Part shown: positions 1 to 7,794 of the stretch, piece after piece
Layout: every line of letters starts with the position of its first letter
Numbering within the stretch: the stretch's first letter is position 1
Source: Candidatus Pedobacter colombiensis
GTDB taxonomy: Bacteria; Bacteroidota; Bacteroidia; Sphingobacteriales; Sphingobacteriaceae
Direction: 5' to 3'
Assembly: GCA_029202485.1 (NCBI GenBank)
Contig: CP119313.1
Span: 3,100,001-3,164,000, forward strand
Length of the DNA: 64,000 nt
The notes under the pieces: model-generated
What the model saw: the letters and a program-made list of their open reading frames with translations, nothing else
Database searches by the model: none
Told to the model about the DNA's origin: nothing
Made by a program: the position numbers and the translations under genes

Positions 1-1
1 T

Positions 2-1426
2 GCTCAAAATAAACGTGTAAACAATTTACTGGGACAAAGAAACAAAGGCCAAAATGGCGCCAGTGCACTTTCAGATATTTTGCACAGCCATTCGTTTAGC
101 CTCGTTGATATAGAAAAAAGCGATATCAAATGGTGGGAAGTATTATTTTTCAGATTAATATCAGGAAAAAAGAACTCAAAGATTGTTGATCATCTTCCTT
201 ATCCTGTCACCCAATTCATCAAGAATCAATCTAAATCTATCTCGCTATTGGCCTCATTTTTAGTGATCTTATTCTTTTTCCTTTTTCTAGCTTACCTTGA
301 GATTTTTCCGATAAACATGACCTGGATCAATCTGTTTATATTAGTAGGATTACTGAGCTTATGTAGACCATCGAGAATCGAGTCCTTAGTAGAAAGATCA
401 CAAAAAAACGATATCAGATATAAAATTGTATTGTTTGTCATCTTCTTTATATTGACAATCTTTTTCTTTAAACCTTATACAGGCCAAATCAATTTTGCCC
501 TATTTGCATTTATACTCGCTGTGGGTGCAATTATGATATTCACCTCGCTTGTTGCATTTAAATTAATAGAAAGGGCTTTCGGCAAACGTGAAGTAGTGAC
601 CGTAAATGTTTCAACTTTAGGAAGGACCAATCACCGCACTTACACACAGCCCGGAAATCTGTTACAACAATTTGAGAATACAGTTGCTAAGCTAACAGGC
701 TGGCAGACCAAGCAAGCTACCGCTTATGCTAAAGATGCGCTGGCTGGCGATGAGAACAGAAAGGGTGATTTCAATTTTGAATATGTTTATGAAACAGAAC
801 CAGCCCTGTTCTCATCTACCTATGATGAGGAGACCGATCAACTGATTAAGAAGGTATGGGGTATTGGAACTATATTGATATGCCTGGGGATCATCCTCAT
901 ATTTTGTAGTGTGATGACCACACCCGGCATAGATATTGACCTGGTTAAAAATCAACCCACTGCTGCACTGATCACTTACTCTCCCAATGTACTTTTATGC
1001 CTGTTCCTGGTGCTGCTTGGAATTGCAGTAAATTCTTTTGGCAGAAAGCTGGTTTATGAAATCTACATGTTTTTTAATACTGAGATTTTCTTCCAATCGA
1101 ACGTTATTCTATTTAATTGTACAGGAAATTATGATGAATTTGAGCAGCATGGTGGTGGGCTAAAACGTAAAGATACCTCTACAGACTTTACTCTTGATAT
1201 AAAGGTATGCAATGTTATCAGTAGTGTTTTTATCTACCCTTCCCTTAAAGCAGATGCACTTGCTAGACGCGAAAGGTTTATCGTAAAAACAGCTAAGAAC
1301 GATGCACTGCTCTCTCAATTACTTCATGATTATGCCGATAACTTAAGTACTTATATGTTGCCAGGAGATATCAATGTGATGAAAGAGCAGATCACCGATT
1401 TTCAAAGATCAAGGAACATAGAATAA
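2..1426 (+). CDS. Multi-pass membrane protein of unknown function (5' end outside window)
   Basis: The reading frame is open from the first bases of the window through to TAA at 1424-1426, so the start lies upstream. The first possible start inside is a TTG at 80, but in-frame codons before it look coding, so I treat the gene as 5'-truncated by the window edge. About 475 residues are visible. Hydrophobic stretches form two pairs of membrane segments in the first half and two more in the second half, separated by a polar region rich in charged residues. I recognise no family, catalytic motif or conserved domain. It converges on the transporter gene with 5 bp between the stops. Coding status is secure; function is unknown. 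Confidence 0.75.
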   Translation, partial: AQNKRVNNLLGQRNKGQNGASALSDILHSHSFSLVDIEKSDIKWWEVLFFRLISGKKNSKIVDHLPYPVTQFIKNQSKSISLLASFLVILFFFLFLAYLEIFPINMTWINLFILVGLLSLCRPSRIESLVERSQKNDIRYKIVLFVIFFILTIFFFKPYTGQINFALFAFILAVGAIMIFTSLVAFKLIERAFGKREVVTVNVSTLGRTNHRTYTQPGNLLQQFENTVAKLTGWQTKQATAYAKDALAGDENRKGDFNFEYVYETEPALFSSTYDEETDQLIKKVWGIGTILICLGIILIFCSVMTTPGIDIDLVKNQPTAALITYSPNVLLCLFLVLLGIAVNSFGRKLVYEIYMFFNTEIFFQSNVILFNCTGNYDEFEQHGGGLKRKDTSTDFTLDIKVCNVISSVFIYPSLKADALARRERFIVKTAKNDALLSQLLHDYADNLSTYMLPGDINVMKEQITDFQRSRNIE

Positions 1427-1431
1427 AAACT

Positions 1432-2688
1432 TTACTTTCCAACAAGCAGTTCCTTCAAACTTACCGTCTTGTTATTAATCATCGGCTTAGCATAATAAGC
1501 CAGAAACAGTATATAAGCCAAAGTGATGTAAAGAAACATCAATGCATAACGCAGTCCTATTACATCGCCCAAAGAACCAATTATTAGTGGCACTAATGCC
1601 CCGCCAAAAATACCTGAACATAATATCCCTGAAAAAGAACCATGATGCTGCGCAACAGAGTTTAAAGCCAGAGAAAAGATAATAGAAAACATTACCGAAA
1701 TAAAGAATCCAGCTAGTGGAAAGGCATATAATGCCATATCCTTCTCGCCAAATAATGCTATAGAAACTGTAACCATCGAAATCAGTGTAGCTATTTTCAG
1801 GATCAACTTTGAATCCCATAGCTTTAACAAAGCCAGGCCAAGTAAACACCCCAGCGACATTAAGCCCCAGAACCATGCCACTGCCTGCGCACCACCTTGA
1901 TTGGGATCTACATTATGGTAAGTCCTTAAAAACTCAGACATCCAGTTTGCCAATGCCTGTTCTGTACCTACATAAGCCACAATACCAACAAAAAACAACA
2001 ATACTTCCTTGTTTTTAAGCAAACCCAGATAAACACTTGTGGCTCCAGATTTTTCGTCGTCCTTTAATTCTACCACAGGCATTTTTATAAAAGAAAGTAA
2101 CAATAGAATCAATAAAAAGATAAAGCTAAACAGCCAGTACAATGCAGTCCACGATAAATTGTCTTTTACCAAACCAGCCAACATCCCTACTAATGGATTT
2201 CCAATAGGAGTTGCAGAAAGTTCTGATAAGAGATAAGAAAATACAAACGGGCTGATAAAAGAGGCCAAACCAAATACCAATTGCCCCATCACAGAAAAGA
2301 AAGCAAAATTTTCTTCTCCACCTGCAGTACGCATCAACGGATTAATAATCACTTGCAACATCGCCATCCCCATCCCAATGATAAATAAAGAGCCCAGGGC
2401 AATACTATATTGTGGGTATAGACCAAAAGCGATAGCACCAATAAAATTCAAAGTAAAAGCGATCAACATCGATTTTTTCTCACCAATCCGCTCAATCATC
2501 ATTCCTGATGGAATAGACATAATTCCATAAGCCAAAAAAAATGAAAAAGGCAAAAAAGCCGCCATCGTAAGACTCAGTTTATAAGTCTGAATGATAATAG
2601 GCATTAACGGACCAAGAATATTGGTCACAAATGAAATGACGAACCAGATCAATAAAATAACGCCAACCAGAAAATTATTACGCTGCAT
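1432..2688 (-). CDS. MFS sugar transporter, FHS (FucP/NagP-like) type
   Basis: A 418-residue inner-membrane permease with about 12 hydrophobic helices. The N-terminal half has the ERIGEKK loop between helices 2 and 3 and a GMGMAMLQVIINPLMR helix, both typical of the fucose:H+ symporter subfamily that includes FucP and the Bacteroidota N-acetylglucosamine importer NagP. It is the last gene of a leftward run, 18 bp after a ROK sugar kinase. Import of a monosaccharide followed by phosphorylation is the natural reading. Its position downstream of heparan-type lyases and sulfatases points to an amino sugar (GlcNAc or glucosamine) or a hexose as substrate; that is inference, because substrate cannot be read from the sequence. 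Confidence 0.85.
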   Translation of the reverse strand: MQRNNFLVGVILLIWFVISFVTNILGPLMPIIIQTYKLSLTMAAFLPFSFFLAYGIMSIPSGMMIERIGEKKSMLIAFTLNFIGAIAFGLYPQYSIALGSLFIIGMGMAMLQVIINPLMRTAGGEENFAFFSVMGQLVFGLASFISPFVFSYLLSELSATPIGNPLVGMLAGLVKDNLSWTALYWLFSFIFLLILLLLSFIKMPVVELKDDEKSGATSVYLGLLKNKEVLLFFVGIVAYVGTEQALANWMSEFLRTYHNVDPNQGGAQAVAWFWGLMSLGCLLGLALLKLWDSKLILKIATLISMVTVSIALFGEKDMALYAFPLAGFFISVMFSIIFSLALNSVAQHHGSFSGILCSGIFGGALVPLIIGSLGDVIGLRYALMFLYITLAYILFLAYYAKPMINNKTVSLKELLVGK

Positions 2689-2706
2689 ATAAATTCTTTT
2701 AAATGA

Positions 2707-3624
2707 TTAAAACTTTGAAAACACTCTTGCTGCGCAACCGAGCAAACCTGCCTGATTACCTAATTTTGCAGCCACAATATGGGTATACTGTGAGGTTCCG
2801 GGCATAACCCTTTCCATCACTCTTGATTTGATCTCTTCGATGTAGAATTTACCTGCTTCAGTAATTCCTCCACCCAATACTACTTTTTGCGGACTAAACA
2901 CATTTATATAACTTGCTATTCCTGTTGCCATGTAATCGAAATGTTTTTGCATGGCCGAAACGGCTTCTTGCTCCCTGGCCAGGTAATTCTCTACAATCAT
3001 TTTCCCGGTTATACCTTCGGTATCGGTATCATGCAACACTGCATAATCATTAATTAATGCACTTACTGAAGCATAAGCTTCGAAACAGCCCGATGATCCA
3101 CAAGAGCACTTAATTCCGTTATGCTGGATGGTGATGTGCCCCAATTCTGTACCCCTGTTTTTATAACCACCATAAAGCTTACCATCAATGATCAGTCCGC
3201 CTCCTATCCCTGTACCTATCGTGATAAAAACCACATCAGTGCAATCACCAGCAGCGCCATAAACCAACTCTCCCCAGCCCATCATATTGGCATCATTATC
3301 AATCACCACATTTAAACTCGTAGAAGCAGCTATGATTTTACCCAAATCTAAGTTTTCAAATCCGGGCAAATTGTCGGCCCCACCGATCACCACATTCTGA
3401 TCTACGATACCGGGAAAACCAATACCAACTCCGATTACTTTTTCGGGAGCATACTCCACACATTTGCGGATAGCTGCATTAATTAATGCAATTACTTCAC
3501 CTTCTGTTAAAACATTATTTAGCGGAAATAAAAATGAATAGACCACTTCTCCTGTGTTACTTACCAGTCCACATTTTAAGGATGAACCACCCACATCAAT
3601 TCCTATAGCGTACGATTTTGTCAA
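2707..3624 (-). CDS. ROK-family sugar kinase
   Basis: A 305-residue cytoplasmic kinase, normal length for ROK glucokinase/N-acetylglucosamine kinase enzymes. The ATP phosphate-binding loop GIDVGGSSLK is at residues 8-17, the catalytic aspartate is in IDNDAN (Asp111), the second glycine loop is ITIGTGIGGG (135-143), and the ROK zinc site is ELGH (His163) plus Cys173, Cys175 and Cys180. The start must be TTG at 3624: a stop lies three codons upstream and no ATG occurs before Met114. A non-ATG start may keep its level low. It precedes the FHS transporter by 18 bp, so they are probably co-transcribed as an import-and-phosphorylate pair. Whether the substrate is glucose, GlcNAc or another hexose is not resolvable here. 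Confidence 0.9.
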   Translation of the reverse strand: MTKSYAIGIDVGGSSLKCGLVSNTGEVVYSFLFPLNNVLTEGEVIALINAAIRKCVEYAPEKVIGVGIGFPGIVDQNVVIGGADNLPGFENLDLGKIIAASTSLNVVIDNDANMMGWGELVYGAAGDCTDVVFITIGTGIGGGLIIDGKLYGGYKNRGTELGHITIQHNGIKCSCGSSGCFEAYASVSALINDYAVLHDTDTEGITGKMIVENYLAREQEAVSAMQKHFDYMATGIASYINVFSPQKVVLGGGITEAGKFYIEEIKSRVMERVMPGTSQYTHIVAAKLGNQAGLLGCAARVFSKF

Positions 3625-3650
3625 TTTTTCTCAGGTTTCAATTATTAAAT

Positions 3651-3685
3651 CGAAATTAGCTGTAAAGCCCCTGAGGGGATTTCAA
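3651..3685 (-). promoter_or_regulatory. Candidate promoter with palindromic operator before the ROK kinase
   Basis: On the minus strand a TAATTTCG element (+ strand 3651-3658) resembles the Bacteroidota -7 box TAnnTTTG with one mismatch. A TTG (3683-3685) lies 24 bp upstream. A perfect 11-bp palindrome CCCCTGAGGGG (3668-3678) sits in the spacer, where a repressor or activator could act. The AT-rich surroundings make this GC-rich palindrome stand out. It suggests the kinase-transporter pair may be expressed separately from the HTCS gene upstream. The spacing is slightly long, so the promoter call is tentative. Confidence 0.3.
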
Positions 3686-3723
3686 TATTGACTTAAATGA
3701 TTTAGATTTTGTGCTAAAAGTAC

Positions 3724-6700
3724 TTAATCAAGGTCTAATTCTTTCTTTGCAAGGTATTCCGTTGGCATACAATCATAATATTGCTTAAATGCCGTAGAGA
3801 AATAAGAAGGTGAATTAAAGCCCGACATATAGGCAACTTGCGCAATGGTATACTGTCGTGACTCCATCAATTCTACTGCTTTTTTAAAACGGATACGCTT
3901 GATAAAATCAGTTGCAGATTCGCCGGTAATGGCTTTCAATTTTAAATAAAGATTTGATCTGCTCATGCCTATTTCCCGGCTAAACTTATCGACTGAAAAA
4001 TCAGACTCCGTAATGTGTGATTCAATAATAGCAATAGCAGCTCTTAAAAAGTCTTCATCAAGCGTATTGAAAGCTATATTTTCCGGAACGATCTCCTTGG
4101 AACTAGAATAATACTCTTTTAATCTTTTGCGTGAACGACTGATGTTTTGCAACTTAGCTTCGAGCAAAGCTATAGAAAAAGGTTTGGTAACGTAATCGTC
4201 GGCCCCAACTTCCAATCCTTTGATCTGCTGATTGGTTTCAATTTTAGCGGTCAGCAAAATCACCGGGATATGACAGGTTTGAATATTTTGCTTTATCCTT
4301 TTACAAAAGTGTATCCCATCAAGTTCTGGCATCATTACGTCACAAATGATCAGATCGACAGACTCTTCTTCCAATAAAGCTAATGCTTCCTTACCATCAT
4401 AGGCAACACTAACCTCGTAAATCTTATTAAAATAATTTTTAAGATAGCCTACAATCTCCGGGTTATCATCGATGACCAGCAGTTTCTCTTTTTCAAGCTC
4501 TGCCCCCTCTGTTTCTATTTGAACAAGCTCTTCATTTTCTACAACCTGGCTATGGATAACATTTTCTACAGAAAGCTCGTATCTTGGTACTTCGTTATGC
4601 TCGTCAGCCTCATACAACTCATCAGCCAAAGGGATAACCACGATAAAAACACTGCCTTTACCTGCTACACTATCTACTGTAATGGTTCCATGATGCAATT
4701 CCACTAAACGTTTGGTAAAAGCCAGACCAACACCAGAGCCCAGGTTCATCTCCCGGCCATCTACCTGGTAAAACCTGTCGAAGATGCGATCCCTATGTTG
4801 CTCAGCAATACCAATTCCTGTATCACTTACTTTAATCACAGCATCACCATTCTTCTTAGCAAACTCAATATTTATGGAGCCCCCTTCCGGAGTATATTTA
4901 AATGCATTGGAAAGCAGGTTAAACATGATCTTTTCAATAGCATCCTTATCAAAATAGAAGGACAATCTTGCCTCCGTAGAGCGGAAAGTGTATTTGATTT
5001 TATTCTTTTCAGATAAAGTGGTAAACGAACCATAAACCTCATGGATAAAACTAACCATATCAGCCTTATTTACCTTTAGCTTTTTAGTACCCAACTCTGT
5101 TTTCTTAAACTCAAAAAGTTGATCAACCAGATGATACAAACGCTTTGCATTATGCATCATCAGTTCATGATGTTTCCTTAGCGGTTTATCAGTAACCGGC
5201 TTGCTCATGATCTCTTCCAATGGAGCAAGGATCAGGGTTAAAGGCGTACGGAATTCATGAGAAACATTAGTAAAGAACTCCATCTTCATCTGATTGATGT
5301 AGTCTACCTTTTCTCGTTCCATTCTTTCCAGTTTAAGCTGATGCAATGTCCTTATACGCTCCGAAACTACACGGTATACCATATACCCTGCAGCAGCAGC
5401 TAATATGATCATCAGCAGATAGAACCAATTGCTGTTCCACCAAGGTGGAGAGATCACAATAACCAGCCTTTTCACAGCACTGCTTTCTCCTGAAGGGCCA
5501 ATGGCTCTTACCTGAAATACATATTTTCCAGGTTGCAAATTGGTATAGCTAGCCTTAGACGTACCCTCCGTGATCTGCCAATCGCTATTAAAACCTTCCA
5601 GCTTATACTCGTACTTCGTTTTACTGGGCGAGATATAATTGAAGGCATTAAAAAAGATCGTAAACTGTTTATATTCGTGCTTAAAAGTTAGCTTTTCGGC
5701 TTGATCTATATGTTGATCCAAAATATTGGAACCATCATCAGGAACAACTGTTTTATTAAATACTTCGAGCCCCGTAAAAGTCACCTTTAGTTTAAGTAGA
5801 TCTTGCTTCAAAGCTTTAGGATAGAAGTACGAAATACCGTTTATACCACCAAAAAGCATCATCCCATCAGCAGCTTTACAAAAAGCATACAGATTAAACT
5901 GATTGTTCTGTAAACCATCCTTATTGTCAAACACCTGTAGTTTACGAGTATCCGGATGAAACTTAACCAGACCTTTATTAGTCGAAATCCAAAGATACCC
6001 TTCATCATCGACCAGTATACCATAAATAGTCCCCTTAAGAAAATCCTTACGTGTATTAAAGGTGACAAACGATCGGGTTTTTTCATCAAATAGGTTTAAG
6101 CCATCCCGTGTTCCTATCCAAATACGGTTCTTATTGTCTTCAACAATACAGCTTACTACATCATTACTAAGTAAGGTACCTGGAAAAGTATCAAACAACA
6201 GGTTATCCGGGTAAAATATATTTACGCCGTTTGTTGTGCCTATCCATATTCGCCCTTTAGAATCTTCGAGCAAATAGGTCACTTCATCAGAAGTTAAACG
6301 CTTCCCGGCCTTATCCATGTAAAAATGATTAAAGGATTGATCGGCAACATTAAACTCATCTAAACCGGACCGCGTCCCTACCCACATTCTACCCTTATGA
6401 TCTTTTAACAAGGCATATACCATATCTCCGGTAATACTTTTTGGATCCGTTGATGAATGCCGATAGACCCTACTTTTTCCGGTAGCGGGATCGAAATAAT
6501 TGAGGCCCTCATTATGCGTACCCACCAATAATTTACCATTCTGATCAAAAGCAATAGCTTTGATGTTGTTAGAGCTTAGTGCTCCCTGACCCGATTCTTT
6601 ATAAGTATAATACTTAATAGTACCTGCGTTTCGATTCCAATAATTTAATCCTTTATCATTGGTACCGATCCAGAAATCGCCTTTATGATCTTGCTTAATT

Positions 6701-7794
6701 ACATTTACGACCTGGTCATTTAAAGATAGTGTTCCTGTATTCTGATTCAGGAGGTTAAACTTAATGTCATTGTGATGATAATAGTTTATTCCTCCATAAA
6801 AGGTACCCATCCACATCCCATCCTGATTGTCCCGATATACGCAACGTACCGAATTTTGACTAATGGTATAAGGTATAGAAGCCTGGTGATAGTAATTTTG
6901 AAAAGTTCCGTCCTTAGCATCAAGAATAGAAAGTCCTTTAAAGGTTCCTAACCAAATGTTACCTTTTACGTCTTTGCTTATCCCGCGTACATCATTATCA
7001 GCTAGTCCGGCAGGATTGCTAGGGCTGTGTCTATAGTTGCTCGTTACGCCAGTGTTAATGTTGTACTTAATTAATCCATGCCCCTCAGTACCAATCAGCA
7101 ACCATTGTCCATCAATAAAAAACTCATTAATTCTAGGTCTGTTTACACCTAAATTTATAGCCATCAATTTCTTTGTCGCCAAATTCATTTTGAACAAGCC
7201 AACATCAGTGCCCACCAGCAAAGTATTTTTTAACAAGGCCAGGCGGGTTACACTTTTAATATTATAAACCGATGTGTCGAAATTAATTTGCTTAAACTGA
7301 GCGGAAGCCTGATCCAGATAGAAAATCTCTCCCGCACTTGAGCTGGCCCAAATTAATTTGCCGGCATCTTGTACAATGGATGAAATATACCATTCGCCTG
7401 ATTTGCGGGGTAGTTGGTAATTCTCGAAGCTATTGGTTGCATAGTCATAACGACTTACACCCTGGTTACCACCTACCCATAGCAGCCCTTTATCATCCAG
7501 ATAAATACTGCGGATATAGTTTGACTGTAAACTGGTTTTATCGCTTTTAGAAGGTCTGTAAACCGTAAAACTCTCTCCATCATAGCGGTTAAGCCCATCC
7601 TGAGTGGCCATCCACATAAAGCCAAGTGTATCTTGTACAATAGAAAACACCGTACTTTGCGACAAGCCTTTATCGACAGAAATACTCCTGAAATAACGCT
7701 TTACAGGTTGCTCAGTAACATCTTGCGCATGTACGATCTGGCCTGTTAATACCAACCAAACCAACAAACAAAAGATAGATACTGCTTTCCTCAT
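3724..7794 (-). CDS. Hybrid two-component system sensor/regulator (HTCS, SusR-like)
   Basis: A one-protein two-component system of 1,356 residues. A signal peptide (1-23) is followed by two seven-bladed propellers of reg_prop repeats (about 45-660, repeated W[VI]GT), a Y_Y_Y domain (about 715-780), one membrane helix (about 790-808), HisKA with phospho-acceptor His846 (NVSHEFRT), an ATPase with the N-box near Asn963 and a GSGVGLAF loop, a receiver with phospho-acceptor Asp1152 and Lys1204, and an AraC-type HTH (about 1250-1350). The family senses oligosaccharides in the periplasm and activates linked degradation genes. It overlaps the upstream heparinase gene by 4 nt (ATGA), so it belongs to that operon and probably controls the lyase/sulfatase genes at 7.8-19.7 kb. 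The ligand is inferred to be an unsaturated glycosaminoglycan fragment. Confidence 0.93.
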   Translation of the reverse strand: MRKAVSIFCLLVWLVLTGQIVHAQDVTEQPVKRYFRSISVDKGLSQSTVFSIVQDTLGFMWMATQDGLNRYDGESFTVYRPSKSDKTSLQSNYIRSIYLDDKGLLWVGGNQGVSRYDYATNSFENYQLPRKSGEWYISSIVQDAGKLIWASSSAGEIFYLDQASAQFKQINFDTSVYNIKSVTRLALLKNTLLVGTDVGLFKMNLATKKLMAINLGVNRPRINEFFIDGQWLLIGTEGHGLIKYNINTGVTSNYRHSPSNPAGLADNDVRGISKDVKGNIWLGTFKGLSILDAKDGTFQNYYHQASIPYTISQNSVRCVYRDNQDGMWMGTFYGGINYYHHNDIKFNLLNQNTGTLSLNDQVVNVIKQDHKGDFWIGTNDKGLNYWNRNAGTIKYYTYKESGQGALSSNNIKAIAFDQNGKLLVGTHNEGLNYFDPATGKSRVYRHSSTDPKSITGDMVYALLKDHKGRMWVGTRSGLDEFNVADQSFNHFYMDKAGKRLTSDEVTYLLEDSKGRIWIGTTNGVNIFYPDNLLFDTFPGTLLSNDVVSCIVEDNKNRIWIGTRDGLNLFDEKTRSFVTFNTRKDFLKGTIYGILVDDEGYLWISTNKGLVKFHPDTRKLQVFDNKDGLQNNQFNLYAFCKAADGMMLFGGINGISYFYPKALKQDLLKLKVTFTGLEVFNKTVVPDDGSNILDQHIDQAEKLTFKHEYKQFTIFFNAFNYISPSKTKYEYKLEGFNSDWQITEGTSKASYTNLQPGKYVFQVRAIGPSGESSAVKRLVIVISPPWWNSNWFYLLMIILAAAAGYMVYRVVSERIRTLHQLKLERMEREKVDYINQMKMEFFTNVSHEFRTPLTLILAPLEEIMSKPVTDKPLRKHHELMMHNAKRLYHLVDQLFEFKKTELGTKKLKVNKADMVSFIHEVYGSFTTLSEKNKIKYTFRSTEARLSFYFDKDAIEKIMFNLLSNAFKYTPEGGSINIEFAKKNGDAVIKVSDTGIGIAEQHRDRIFDRFYQVDGREMNLGSGVGLAFTKRLVELHHGTITVDSVAGKGSVFIVVIPLADELYEADEHNEVPRYELSVENVIHSQVVENEELVQIETEGAELEKEKLLVIDDNPEIVGYLKNYFNKIYEVSVAYDGKEALALLEEESVDLIICDVMMPELDGIHFCKRIKQNIQTCHIPVILLTAKIETNQQIKGLEVGADDYVTKPFSIALLEAKLQNISRSRKRLKEYYSSSKEIVPENIAFNTLDEDFLRAAIAIIESHITESDFSVDKFSREIGMSRSNLYLKLKAITGESATDFIKRIRFKKAVELMESRQYTIAQVAYMSGFNSPSYFSTAFKQYYDCMPTEYLAKKELDLD

